Positions 18,741-26,898 of a stretch of 64,000 nucleotides of DNA are shown here, piece after piece. This DNA is from an uncultured Aquimarina sp. (lineage in GTDB: Bacteria > Bacteroidota > Bacteroidia > Flavobacteriales > Flavobacteriaceae): positions 1 to 64,000 of the forward strand of contig CANMLW010000016.1 of the NCBI GenBank assembly GCA_947498705.1. Direction: 5' to 3'. The notes under the pieces were generated by a model. That model saw nothing but the letters and a program-made list of their open reading frames with translations, was not told the origin of the DNA and ran no database searches. How positions within the stretch are numbered: position 1 is the stretch's first letter; the number at the start of each line of letters is the position of its first letter. A program made the translations under genes and the position numbers.

Positions 18741-19148
18741 CTAGGTAACTTTCAATATTTTTTTAGCAAGGTAAGAAGTACTTTTAAAATGAGCAGGTTT
18801 GTTACCAGCTTCATTTTTTAAGAATCGCTGTATTTCACATTGATTATGATGATCTGATAAGACTGTATACGAAGAATGGTACTCAGAAAAAGGAGGTCCT
18901 TCTATCTCCTGATCTAACATTTTAATAATATTATGATGTCGAGTGTCTTTTTTGATTTTTTCAAACATCTCTTGGATAACACTTTTTGAACCTTCTAGAA
19001 CCTGGAAAAAATTTCCGTCAGAATATATTAATATTCCTATAATACCTTTAGCATTGTTATAAGTATTAACATAATCCATAAGTTTGGTAATATCAGAATT
19101 TGATAGGGTAGGGTTTACTGTGCTTACATAACTAATGGCATATCTCAT
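18741..19148 (-). CDS. Short BLUF-domain blue-light sensor protein
   Basis: 135 residues from the ATG at 19148; an upstream ATG at 19181 would add 11 residues lacking family similarity, so the later start is preferred. It is a BLUF flavin photosensor: the key Tyr lies in AISYVS (residue 7), the flavin-binding Asn in YNNAKGIIGILIYS, the switching Gln in FFQVLEG, and the family motif DTRHHNIIKML follows. The C-terminal ~40 residues are the capping region. There is no fused effector, so like PixD it should signal through a partner. The gene lies between rpe and rpoD, not obviously in an operon. Confidence 0.88.
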   Translation of the reverse strand: MRYAISYVSTVNPTLSNSDITKLMDYVNTYNNAKGIIGILIYSDGNFFQVLEGSKSVIQEMFEKIKKDTRHHNIIKMLDQEIEGPPFSEYHSSYTVLSDHHNQCEIQRFLKNEAGNKPAHFKSTSYLAKKILKVT

Positions 19149-19303
19149 GATAACTCTATTAGAATGACTGACTATAAACATAAGTTACAAATAACTAGGT
19201 ATTTATACTATTGTTTAGGCAGGAAGTATTTAATGAGAAAATGACTTTAACATTAAATTGAGTTATAATTATGATTTTCCGTAATTTTTGTTATGGTTTT
19301 CCG

Positions 19304-19334
19304 TAAAAAAAACCTCCGGTAATCAGCCGGAGGT
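19304..19334 (-). terminator. Intrinsic terminator of rpoD
   Basis: GC-rich stem ACCTCCGG / CCGGAGGT with a short loop and a run of eight T on the minus strand; textbook shape. Confidence 0.92.
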
Positions 19335-19397
19335 CATTCATCAATCAAAAAACGAACAGTTATGTTATAAAACTGTTTGTAGCCGCAATTTAAGAAT

Positions 19398-20261
19398 TTA
19401 TCCTAAATAAGTTTTTAATATTTTACTTCTCGAAGTATGTTTTAATCTTCGAATTGCTTTTTCTTTAATTTGACGTACACGTTCTCTTGTTAGATCAAAT
19501 GTTTCACCTATTTCTTCTAGTGTCATAGGATGCTGATCACCAAGGCCAAAATATAAGCGAATAACATCTGCTTCTCTTGGAGTTAACGTTTCTAAAGCAC
19601 GTTCTATTTCTGTTCGAAGAGATTCGTGCAATAATGTTCTGTCTGGATTTGGTGATTCTCCCGAGTTTAATACATCGTATAGGTTAGAATCTTCTCCTTC
19701 TACAAGAGGAGCATCCATACTTACATGACGACCAGAATTTTTCATAGATTCTTTTACGTCATTAATTGTCATATCCAATTCTTTTGCAATTTCTTCTGCA
19801 CTAGGTGGGCGCTCATGAGATTGCTCTAAGAAAGCATATGTTTTATTTATTTTATTAATCGAACCAATTTTGTTTAGTGGCAAACGTACAATACGAGATT
19901 GTTCTGCTAATGCCTGAAGAATAGATTGACGAATCCACCACACCGCATACGATATAAATTTAAAACCACGAGTTTCATCAAATCGCTTTGCAGCTTTAAT
20001 AAGTCCCAAGTTTCCTTCATTAATTAAATCAGGAAGGGTAAGTCCTTGATTTTGGTATTGCTTTGCAACCGATACAACAAACCTTAAGTTGGCCTTTGTT
20101 AATTTTTCAAGGGCTCTCTCATCACCAGCTTTTATACGCTGTGCTAATTCTACTTCTTCATCCGCAGTAATAAGGTCTACCTTACCGATCTCTTGCAAAT
20201 ACTTATCTAGCGAGGCAGTTTCACGATTTGTTACTTGCTTCGTAATTTTAAGTTGTCTCAT
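19398..20261 (-). CDS. rpoD: Primary sigma factor RpoD/SigA, short Bacteroidota form
   Basis: 287 residues, lacking region 1.1, as is normal for Bacteroidota primary sigma factors. Region 1.2 is at SLDKYLQEIGKVDLI, region 2 at ANLRFVVSVAKQYQNQGL, then FKFISYAVWWIRQSI (-10 recognition and melting). Region 3 has IVRLPLNKIGSI, and region 4.2 has LTLEEIGETFDLTRERVRQI. In this phylum it reads TTG / TAnnTTTG promoters rather than E. coli boxes. A strong AAGGAG is placed 8 nt before the ATG (20270-20275), unusual in a phylum that rarely uses Shine-Dalgarno pairing. Confidence 0.96.
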   Translation of the reverse strand: MRQLKITKQVTNRETASLDKYLQEIGKVDLITADEEVELAQRIKAGDERALEKLTKANLRFVVSVAKQYQNQGLTLPDLINEGNLGLIKAAKRFDETRGFKFISYAVWWIRQSILQALAEQSRIVRLPLNKIGSINKINKTYAFLEQSHERPPSAEEIAKELDMTINDVKESMKNSGRHVSMDAPLVEGEDSNLYDVLNSGESPNPDRTLLHESLRTEIERALETLTPREADVIRLYFGLGDQHPMTLEEIGETFDLTRERVRQIKEKAIRRLKHTSRSKILKTYLG

Positions 20262-20588
20262 CTATTATTCTCCTTGAAATTTATTATGTGAATCTTTTAG
20301 GGCGTCTGTTTATTATATATACGTAATATGTTATCAAAATGTTACAAAAATGTTGTGCTTTTATTTTAAAAAAGTCATTTTGTTTCTTTTGTCGTAAACG
20401 GTTAGGCATTACTAACACTGGGTTTTGTTAAACTTTACTATTTTATTTTTTTGAAGTGCTTTTTATTTTAAAAAAACTCTTTTTTATCATATTATTCGTC
20501 CTGTATATGTCAAATAGAGTAGGAGGGAAAAAGAAATAATACGAGTGTTTTTACTTTTTATGTAGTAGGACGCATGAAAAATTAATTT
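20262..20588 (-). other. 327-bp spacer upstream of rpoD
   Basis: Holds the rpoD leader with the AAGGAG at 20270-20275. The rest is AT-rich with no exact TAnnTTTG box and no convincing terminator for the gene ending at 20589; only a 6-bp stem with a 64-nt loop (20497-20572) was seen. Read-through from the ECF operon into rpoD is therefore possible. Confidence 0.5.
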
Positions 20589-22046
20589 TTAAAATTTATA
20601 AGAAAGCCCTGTTTGAATAGTAAAATATAAACTTTTATAGATTTCGGAATCTTTACTGGTATCATTGATTTGATAATTAATCAAAGGCTCTACATTCAAA
20701 AATATGTTTTTTGAAAGTTTGTATTGAAAATTTGACCCCACAATCATAATGAAACCTACTTTTTGTAGATTACTACTACCTTCAACCGTGAAACTGTTTG
20801 ATGGAGCATTTATCTTAATACTGTTTTTTCCAGGGAAAATAAAATTTGTTCCACCTATTAATGAAGTGCTTATTTGCTTATCAGCAATTTGATATTGAAT
20901 TCCAAATGAGATTTCATTATAAGTTACTTTTTGTATAAGATCTACTTCTTCCGAATTTCCAATTATTTGATCTCCAGATAACAATATTCCTGAATTGCTT
21001 AACGCAAATTTAAGTCGATCACCTCTAATATTTTTTACTGTGTGGTTTATTTTTAATCGATTATATCCTATTCTTATTGCTGCTTTTTTGGTATTAAATG
21101 TTTTGAATATTATACCATAGCCAAGGCTTAGCCTGTCTAGATCATTGTGTTTTGCGTTATTGCCGCTTTCTGTTAAAAGGTTACTGATCAAAGATATGTT
21201 AGAAGGAATTGTATATGTAGGAGTAATGTGTATTGCTATACTATATTTTTGAAAAAGTTCTTTTTGTTCTCTGTACATATAAATTAATGACTTCTTTTTA
21301 CGGTTGGTGAGTGGCTCGTCTTTTTTTAGAGTCGATTGTGCTTTTATAGAATCTTCTTTATGTTCTAATTTATCTTTAGAAGCGGTTTGTGATAAAGATG
21401 CTTTTATATTTTGATTGGCAATAAGATTTGAGTTGTTTTTTACTTCATCGGTATGTTTTTTTGAAGTTTTTTCTACCAAAGAACCTTTGTTTTCTTCTAT
21501 AGATATTGCTTTCTTAGTGTTAGATGTAGAAAATGTAACATCTGTATTCGAACTCTTTAATTTTGAACTAGTAGAATTACTGTTAGATTGTATTGTATTA
21601 CTGCTAGATTGTATTGTATTACTAGTAGAATTTCTATGATATGATGATTGTTTATTTTTTATTGAGCTTGCAGCATCGATATTGGGTTTTGATGGTGTTG
21701 ACAAAGAGGTTGTTTCTTTGGTATTTCCATTATATACTATAACCGTTCTATTATTTTTTTCTAAATCTATTTTTTCCTCTTCGCAATCATCTGTTATCGT
21801 TGTATTTTCTATAGTTGTAGGGTTAGATGTTTTTAAGGTCAAAGAATTTTTGTAGGCATTATATGTAGGAAAAATCAAAAGTAATAGTAATAAAGTTATA
21901 CCAGTTACCTTTATCCAATACAAAAAGGGACGCCTTTCTTTAGGTAAATGAGGTTCTATATCTTCCCATGTTAATGAGCTAGGGGAACTATCAAAACCTT
22001 TTAGCTTATCTTTAAAAGCTTCTCCTATGTCTTTTTGATCAGCCAT
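20589..22046 (-). CDS. Dual-membrane anti-sigma protein with C-terminal beta-barrel
   Basis: 485 residues. Residues 1-44 are a charged cytoplasmic segment (AFKDKLKGFDSSPSSLTWEDI), where an anti-sigma motif would sit. About 45-63 is a single transmembrane helix (ITLLLLLLIFP). About 65-265 is a low-complexity Ser/Asn/Thr/Lys-rich linker with tandem SSNTIQ units. About 268-485 has alternating amphipathic strands, as in OmpA-like outer-membrane beta-barrels, ending in an aromatic residue (GLSYKF). The gene starts 3 bp after the ECF sigma gene. The layout matches the dual-membrane-spanning anti-sigma (Dma) type described in Bacteroides thetaiotaomicron: one chain from cytoplasm to outer membrane. 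Assignment as anti-sigma is inference from position and architecture. Confidence 0.75.
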   Translation of the reverse strand: MADQKDIGEAFKDKLKGFDSSPSSLTWEDIEPHLPKERRPFLYWIKVTGITLLLLLLIFPTYNAYKNSLTLKTSNPTTIENTTITDDCEEEKIDLEKNNRTVIVYNGNTKETTSLSTPSKPNIDAASSIKNKQSSYHRNSTSNTIQSSSNTIQSNSNSTSSKLKSSNTDVTFSTSNTKKAISIEENKGSLVEKTSKKHTDEVKNNSNLIANQNIKASLSQTASKDKLEHKEDSIKAQSTLKKDEPLTNRKKKSLIYMYREQKELFQKYSIAIHITPTYTIPSNISLISNLLTESGNNAKHNDLDRLSLGYGIIFKTFNTKKAAIRIGYNRLKINHTVKNIRGDRLKFALSNSGILLSGDQIIGNSEEVDLIQKVTYNEISFGIQYQIADKQISTSLIGGTNFIFPGKNSIKINAPSNSFTVEGSSNLQKVGFIMIVGSNFQYKLSKNIFLNVEPLINYQINDTSKDSEIYKSLYFTIQTGLSYKF

Positions 22047-22049
22047 TAC

Positions 22050-22592
22050 TTATTGCGCTTTTTTTAAATGTTTGTTGTTTAATACTATTCTCTTTTTCAA
22101 AAGGCTTTTTGCTCTGTGCAAGTTTGACTTAGAGGTTCCTTCAGAAATATGTAGCATTGCGGCTATTTCTTTATGCGAATACTCGTCTAGTTGGTATAAA
22201 TTAAATACTAACCTATATCTGTCTGGTAATTCTTGTATATGCATTAATAGTTCATCTAATGAAATATTTAGTACTTCTGGATCAACTATGATATCTGCTA
22301 TTTTCTCTTCGCTTATGTTGTCTTTTAGAAAAGTGGTTTTTTTGTATTTATCAATGGCTTCATTAATTGTTATTCTTTTCATCCACCCTTCAAAAGAACC
22401 TTTAAACTTGTATTGGTTGATTTTTTTAAAAATAGTAATAAAGGAGTCCTGTAAGTTATCTTCTGCTTCACTATAATTTCTGCAATATTTTAGACTCAAA
22501 GAAAAAAGTACATCTTTATATTGATGAAACAGTTCGCTCTGTGCTTTACGATTATTTTTTTGGCACTTCTTAATTAATTTATTTGTGTCCAA
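22050..22592 (-). CDS. ECF-type RNA polymerase sigma factor
   Basis: 180 residues with sigma region 2 (ELFHQYKDVLFSLSLKYC, AEDNLQDSFITIFKKI, FKGSFEGWMKRITINEAID) and region 4 (LPDRYRLVFNLYQLDEYSHKEIA, EGTSKSNLHRAKSLLKK). The start is TTG at 22592: an in-frame stop lies 9 nt upstream and no ATG fits. It directs RNA polymerase to a small regulon; a bipartite ECF-like promoter lies upstream of itself (22688-22718), implying autoregulation. It is co-transcribed with the dual-membrane anti-sigma gene, 3 bp apart. Confidence 0.9.
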   Translation of the reverse strand: MDTNKLIKKCQKNNRKAQSELFHQYKDVLFSLSLKYCRNYSEAEDNLQDSFITIFKKINQYKFKGSFEGWMKRITINEAIDKYKKTTFLKDNISEEKIADIIVDPEVLNISLDELLMHIQELPDRYRLVFNLYQLDEYSHKEIAAMLHISEGTSKSNLHRAKSLLKKRIVLNNKHLKKAQ

Positions 22593-22687
22593 TTGGTTTT
22601 ATGCTTTGTAAAGACTAATTATTTATTGAATTTTCTGCTTTGTGATACTTAGGAATAACCTGTGTTATCATAAGTTCTATGTCCATC

Positions 22688-22718
22688 AGACTGTATTATT
22701 TAAAAAGGTTGCGTGATT
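22688..22718 (-). promoter_or_regulatory. ECF-type autoregulatory promoter of sigma operon
   Basis: Minus strand: AATCACGCAACCTTTT (22703-22718), 11 nt, then GTCT (22688-22691). The AACC block as -35 and GTCT as -10 fit general ECF promoters. The same bipartite sequence with identical spacing precedes the lipoprotein gene at 23910-23940. Confidence 0.75.
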
Positions 22719-22777
22719 TTTTTTAAAATAGTAATTTTTAACAAAGTTAAGAGATGAGATGTTTGTATGATAATTAA

Positions 22778-22809
22778 AGCAACCTTTCCTGAAAACAGGA
22801 AAGATTGCT
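22778..22809 (-). terminator. Terminator of lipoprotein gene
   Basis: Stem AGCAATCTTTCCTG / CAGGAAAGGTTGCT with a 4-nt loop; the T tract is short. Confidence 0.7.
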
Positions 22810-22819
22810 AACAATAAAA

Positions 22820-23881
22820 TTAGTTTTCATTATTATCTGTACAGGTTTCAGCAAATAAAATGATCCTAATTATTTGGGGTTCTTCAATATCTTCATTTTT
22901 TACACGAACATAAACTAATTGTGGATTTGAGGTGTTTAGATAGGGTGTGGTTACGTCTAGCATATTTGTTTCTTGTTTTGCATGTTCTAAGGTTTCATAA
23001 AATGATAATGTAGGATTGGTTACGTTCTCTTGAAGAGAAATTATACAATCTTTATAGTTGTCAAAAACAAATTCTGCTTTGTCATCAGAACCTCCTATAA
23101 TACATTCTTTGAATTCTACATAATTACATGAATTTTCGACACCACATTGTTTTTTGATGGTGTATTTTTGATCGTCATTAGTTATTTCCATAACATTGTC
23201 ATCTATAATTACTGCACTCCAGTCAAAATTCCAATCTTCTGTAACTTCAGAATCTCCTTCTAAGTGAATATTAACATGTAGTTCGTTTTCAATAAATAAC
23301 GAAACCCAAGAGGTTCTATATGCATTACCATTATCATAAAATACACCAGTACCATCATTGTAAAAGTCTAGTAAAGAAGAATTGTATCTTTGGTTATCTG
23401 TTAATGAAGTTATTTGCCAGATACAGTTTTTTTCTTCTAAGATGTCTTCACAAATACCAATAATTTCTGTTTCGATACAAGCTTCGATAACAGATTTTAG
23501 TTCGGCATTATTGTGAATAATAAATTCATTGCCGTCTTCGAGAGTACTTGTAATAGGATAACTCAATCCAACACCTCCGTTATTACCTTCAGTATTGGCT
23601 AGAAGTTCTATAAATTCAAGGTTGTTATTAATTATTTTACTATCCACAATTTCTGCTTCACTATTAAATAGGTATATATTAAACGGGTAAACAAAAATGA
23701 CACAAACAGGTTCGGTATCTTTGCTTTTATTTGTTGAAATATTTTTGATCGAATTGAATAGTTCCGAATCCTTATTAATTTCTTCGATATTGTCTGGGAA
23801 TCGATCAAAAGAATCGTATTCACAAGATGATATGAATGTTAATAGGGCAATAAACAACAAGAAAGAAGTTAGTTTTTTCAT
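22820..23881 (-). CDS. Lipoprotein of likely ECF regulon, adhesin-type C-terminal domain
   Basis: 353 residues from the ATG at 23881 (an ATG two codons upstream is equally possible). The SPII signal has lipobox ISSC. About 60-150 is a domain with repeated Val/Ile/Asn and an acidic Cys pair (CIETEIIGICED). About 150-245 looks like a lipocalin-like/META-type sheet (WQITSLTDNQRYNSS, DWNFDWSAVIID). The C-terminal ~90 residues (TLSFYETLEHAKQET, PYLNTSNPQLVYVRV) match the ~100-residue units found in flavobacterial surface adhesins. It carries the same ECF-type promoter as the sigma operon immediately downstream, so it is probably a target or sensor partner. Function unknown. Confidence 0.75.
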   Translation of the reverse strand: MKKLTSFLLFIALLTFISSCEYDSFDRFPDNIEEINKDSELFNSIKNISTNKSKDTEPVCVIFVYPFNIYLFNSEAEIVDSKIINNNLEFIELLANTEGNNGGVGLSYPITSTLEDGNEFIIHNNAELKSVIEACIETEIIGICEDILEEKNCIWQITSLTDNQRYNSSLLDFYNDGTGVFYDNGNAYRTSWVSLFIENELHVNIHLEGDSEVTEDWNFDWSAVIIDDNVMEITNDDQKYTIKKQCGVENSCNYVEFKECIIGGSDDKAEFVFDNYKDCIISLQENVTNPTLSFYETLEHAKQETNMLDVTTPYLNTSNPQLVYVRVKNEDIEEPQIIRIILFAETCTDNNEN

Positions 23882-23909
23882 GATCATTTTATTTAAGTTT
23901 ATGTCTTAT

Positions 23910-23940
23910 AGACTGATCACTTCTAAAAGGTTGCGTGATT
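23910..23940 (-). promoter_or_regulatory. ECF-type promoter of lipoprotein gene
   Basis: Minus strand: AATCACGCAACCTTTT (23925-23940), 11 nt, then GTCT (23910-23913), about 30 nt before the ATG. Sixteen identical bases and identical spacing to the promoter at 22688-22718. Confidence 0.78.
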
Positions 23941-24048
23941 GCCAAAAAGTTTTAAGTAAAGTGGTTGTTAAACAAAGTGTTAGGGTTTGAGAAATGAAAG
24001 ATCACATTTGTCTTGTCAAATTTTAGCACTAGAATAAACGCACAAAAA

Positions 24049-24089
24049 AAATCTCAGATAAAACATACAAAATGTCTTATCTGAGATTT
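24049..24089 (-). terminator. Terminator of pnp
   Basis: Long stem: AAATCTCAGATAA and the inner ATGT/ACAT part pair over about 18 bp with one mismatch; followed by a T-rich tract on the minus strand. Confidence 0.82.
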
Positions 24090-24147
24090 AACTATTTTTA
24101 ATCCTATAAAAACTGTAACGTTTTTTTGGAACAGTCTTAAAAGAAAA

Positions 24148-26340
24148 TTAATTTTCTTTTTTCTCTCTACGAGGAGGTCTTCTATCTCCCTTTGGTTTAT
24201 CACCACCTTCTGGTCTAGGAGGTCTTGGTAGAAGTGCTTTTCTAGATACTTTTTCTTTACGTGTTCTGGAGTCGATACCAAAATATTTTACGTCAAAAAC
24301 ATCACCCATGTTAACAACATCGCTAACATTTTCTGTGCGTTCCCAGGCAAGTTCTGATACATGTAATAAAACTTCATTTCCTGGTGCTTCTAGGTATTCT
24401 ACCACAGCTCCAAAATCCAGCATTTTAATTACTTTCACTTCATAAACACTACCTACTTGAGGTTTGAAAGTAATCGCATCTATTTTTGCAAGTACTGCGT
24501 CGATTCCTTCTTGATCAGTACCTAAAATTTCAACATTTCCTTCTTCTGTTACTGGGTCTTCGTTAATAACGATAGTAGTACCAGTTTCTTTTTGTAATTC
24601 CTGAATCACTTTTCCTCCTGGACCAATAAGAGCTCCTATGTAATCTCCAGGAATGGTTCTGGTAACCATTTTTGGAGCATGTGCTTTTACGTCTGCATTT
24701 GGATTGGCAATAGTATCTGTTAGCTTTTCTAAGATATGTAAACGACCATCTGCAGCTTGTTTTAGTGCATTTACCAAAATTTCGTAAGAAAGTCCTTTTA
24801 CTTTAATATCCATTTGGCAAGCGGTAATTCCGTCTGCAGTACCTGTTACTTTAAAGTCCATATCTCCAAGGTGATCTTCATCTCCAAGAATATCAGATAA
24901 AACTGCATATTTTCCTGTTTCACCATCAGAGATTAATCCCATAGCAATACCAGAAACAGGTTTTTTAAGTTGTACCCCTGCATCCATCAACGCCATAGTA
25001 CCAGAACATACGGTTGCCATAGATGACGATCCATTTGATTCTAATACTTCTGATACAACACGTACGGTGTATGGGCAATCAGAAGGAATCATACCTTTTA
25101 ATGCTCTTTGCGCCAAATTACCATGTCCTACTTCTCTTCGTGAGGTACCTCTAATAGGTCTTGCTTCACCAGTAGAGAAAGGAGGGAAGTTGTAATGTAA
25201 GTAAAATGTTTCTTCTCCTTCATACGATGGCATATCGATCTGATTTGCTTCTCTAGAAGTTCCTAGGGTAACTGTTGCTAGTGCTTGAGTTTCTCCTCTT
25301 GTAAATATAGAAGAACCATGAGTAGATGGTAAATAATCAACTTCACACCATATAGGTCTTATTTCTGTCGTTTTTCTACCATCAAGTCTAAGACCTTCGT
25401 TTAATGTTAGATCACGCACAGCAGCCTTTTCTGCTTTTGCATAATACTTAGAAACTAAGTCACCAAAATCTTCAAGTTCTTCTTCAGAAAAAGTACCTTC
25501 GATTTCTTCTTTAATAGCAGCAAATGCAGCACCTCTTTCATGTTTAGATGAACCTGCTTTTGCAACGGCATATACTTTGTCATATGCCATTTCATGAATT
25601 TTAGCAGCTAATTCTTCATCAGCTCTTTCTGGATCATATTCACGAGTTTCTTTTTTTCCGAAAGCTTCAGCTAATTTAAGTTGGGCTGCACATTGCACTT
25701 TTATGGCTTCGTGCGCAAACTTAATAGCTTCTACCATTTCTTCTTCTGAAATTTCATCCATTTCACCTTCAACCATCATAACAGAATCTGCAGAAGCACC
25801 GATTACCATATCGATATCTGATTCGTCTAATTGGGTTCTGGTTGGATTGATGATAAATTCACCGTTTATCCTACCTACACGTACTTCTGATATAGCACAC
25901 TCAAAAGGAAAATCTGATAATTGGATGGCAGCAGAAGCTGCTAATCCTGCCATGGCATCAGGCATCACATCTTCGTCATGAGACATTAATTGAATCATAA
26001 CTTGTGTTTCGGCATGATAGTCTTTAGGGAAAAGAGGACGTAGTACACGATCCACTAGTCTCATTGTTAAAACCTCACCGTCACTAGGTCTAGCTTCTCT
26101 CTTGAAAAAACCTCCTGGATAACGACCTGCTGCAGCAAATTTTTCACGGTAATCTACCGTCAAGGGAAGAAAATCTACATCACTTTGTTTGTAGTTTGAA
26201 ACAACCGTACATAATAACATACACTTGCCAGATTGAACAACAACAGAACCGTGTGCCTGTTTTGCTAATTTTCCGGTTTCGATAGAAATTTCTCTACCAT
26301 CACCTAGGTCAATGACCTCTCTATAAACTTTTGGAATCAT
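24148..26340 (-). CDS. pnp: Polyribonucleotide nucleotidyltransferase (PNPase)
   Basis: 730 residues, the full family length. It degrades RNA 3'-5' with phosphate and can add tails. First RNase PH core at about 10-230 (GSVVVQSGKCMLLCTVV, DFLPLTVDYREKFAAAGRYPGG is split across the signature). The all-alpha linker is about 240-320. The second RNase PH core is about 320-550 (LRLDGRKTTEIRPI, ATVTLGTSREANQ, SDILGDEDHLGDMDFKVTG with the catalytic Asp cluster). The KH domain is about 555-615 (IGALIGPGGKVIQELQ) and the S1 domain about 620-695. The tail is basic and Pro/Arg-rich (RPPRPEGGDKPKGDRRPP), typical of the phylum. Downstream of rpsO, the conserved bacterial order. Confidence 0.97.
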   Translation of the reverse strand: MIPKVYREVIDLGDGREISIETGKLAKQAHGSVVVQSGKCMLLCTVVSNYKQSDVDFLPLTVDYREKFAAAGRYPGGFFKREARPSDGEVLTMRLVDRVLRPLFPKDYHAETQVMIQLMSHDEDVMPDAMAGLAASAAIQLSDFPFECAISEVRVGRINGEFIINPTRTQLDESDIDMVIGASADSVMMVEGEMDEISEEEMVEAIKFAHEAIKVQCAAQLKLAEAFGKKETREYDPERADEELAAKIHEMAYDKVYAVAKAGSSKHERGAAFAAIKEEIEGTFSEEELEDFGDLVSKYYAKAEKAAVRDLTLNEGLRLDGRKTTEIRPIWCEVDYLPSTHGSSIFTRGETQALATVTLGTSREANQIDMPSYEGEETFYLHYNFPPFSTGEARPIRGTSRREVGHGNLAQRALKGMIPSDCPYTVRVVSEVLESNGSSSMATVCSGTMALMDAGVQLKKPVSGIAMGLISDGETGKYAVLSDILGDEDHLGDMDFKVTGTADGITACQMDIKVKGLSYEILVNALKQAADGRLHILEKLTDTIANPNADVKAHAPKMVTRTIPGDYIGALIGPGGKVIQELQKETGTTIVINEDPVTEEGNVEILGTDQEGIDAVLAKIDAITFKPQVGSVYEVKVIKMLDFGAVVEYLEAPGNEVLLHVSELAWERTENVSDVVNMGDVFDVKYFGIDSRTRKEKVSRKALLPRPPRPEGGDKPKGDRRPPRREKKEN

Positions 26341-26480
26341 ATTATTTTTTGATTCTAACCTATCTGCTTTATATAGTAAAGCGATACGTTTTATTAAACA
26401 TTGGTTTCCGTCTTACTCGGGCGGACAAGGTTGTGTTGTTGTTGTGGTTGTTGTGCGACCAATGAAAAACTAAGGCATGC

Positions 26481-26505
26481 ATTCTTATTTTATACAAATA
26501 AGAAT
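26481..26505. other. Hairpin in rpsO-pnp spacer
   Basis: ATTCTTATTT-TATAC-AAATAAGAAT, a perfect 10-bp stem. It lies in the 232-bp spacer, after the rpsO terminator and before pnp. In E. coli a hairpin in this place is cut by RNase III in pnp autoregulation; the same role here is a guess. Confidence 0.5.
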
Positions 26506-26540
26506 GTTTTTATTTTAAAAATTAAGAGGTTACCTAAATT

Positions 26541-26570
26541 AAAAAGAGAGGCACAAAGCCTCTCTTTTTT
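26541..26570 (-). terminator. Terminator of rpsO
   Basis: AAAAAGAGAGGC-ACAAA-GCCTCTCTTTTTT directly after the rpsO stop codon; T-run on both strands. Confidence 0.88.
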
Positions 26571-26572
26571 GA

Positions 26573-26842
26573 TTATTTTCTTAATCCTAATTCTTTTACA
26601 ATTGCACGATATCTCAAAATATCTTTCTTTTTAAGATAATCTAGTAAATCTCTACGCTTACCTACTAATTTTACCAAAGAACGCTCTGTATTATAATCTT
26701 TACGATTCTTTTTTAAGTGTTCAGTAAGATGTGTAATTCTGTGCGTAAATAATGCAATTTGACCTTCTGCAGAACCACTGTCATTTTTTCCTTTACCGTG
26801 TTTTGCGAAGATTTCTTCTTTAATCTCTTTTGTTAAATACAT
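26573..26842 (-). CDS. rpsO: 30S ribosomal protein S15
   Basis: 89 residues, the exact family length. It binds the central domain of 16S rRNA and nucleates platform assembly. Signatures: GSAEGQIALFTHRITHLTEHLKK (residues about 23-45), DYNTERSLVKLVGKRRDLLDYLKK and RYRAIVKELGLRK. It has a TATATTTG promoter box upstream and its own terminator before pnp. Confidence 0.98.
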   Translation of the reverse strand: MYLTKEIKEEIFAKHGKGKNDSGSAEGQIALFTHRITHLTEHLKKNRKDYNTERSLVKLVGKRRDLLDYLKKKDILRYRAIVKELGLRK

Positions 26843-26898
26843 TCCAATATTATTTAAATGATTTTTATGTACATGATATGCGCTTTGCTATCAGCCTG

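Noticed and set aside
20497..20572. Hairpin CGTCCT / AGGACG as terminator of the anti-sigma gene
   Set aside because: Only 6 bp with a 64-nt loop and no T-run.
22778..22809. AACCTTT within the stem as a third copy of the ECF promoter motif
   Set aside because: It lacks the CACG part and the GTCT block, and is fully explained as a terminator stem.
24054..24281. Minus-strand 75-codon frame
   Set aside because: Out-of-frame over the pnp 3' end and its terminator.
26401..26634. Plus-strand 77-codon frame with a cysteine run
   Set aside because: Lies in the rpsO-pnp spacer over the rpsO terminator and antisense to rpsO; no plausible start region.
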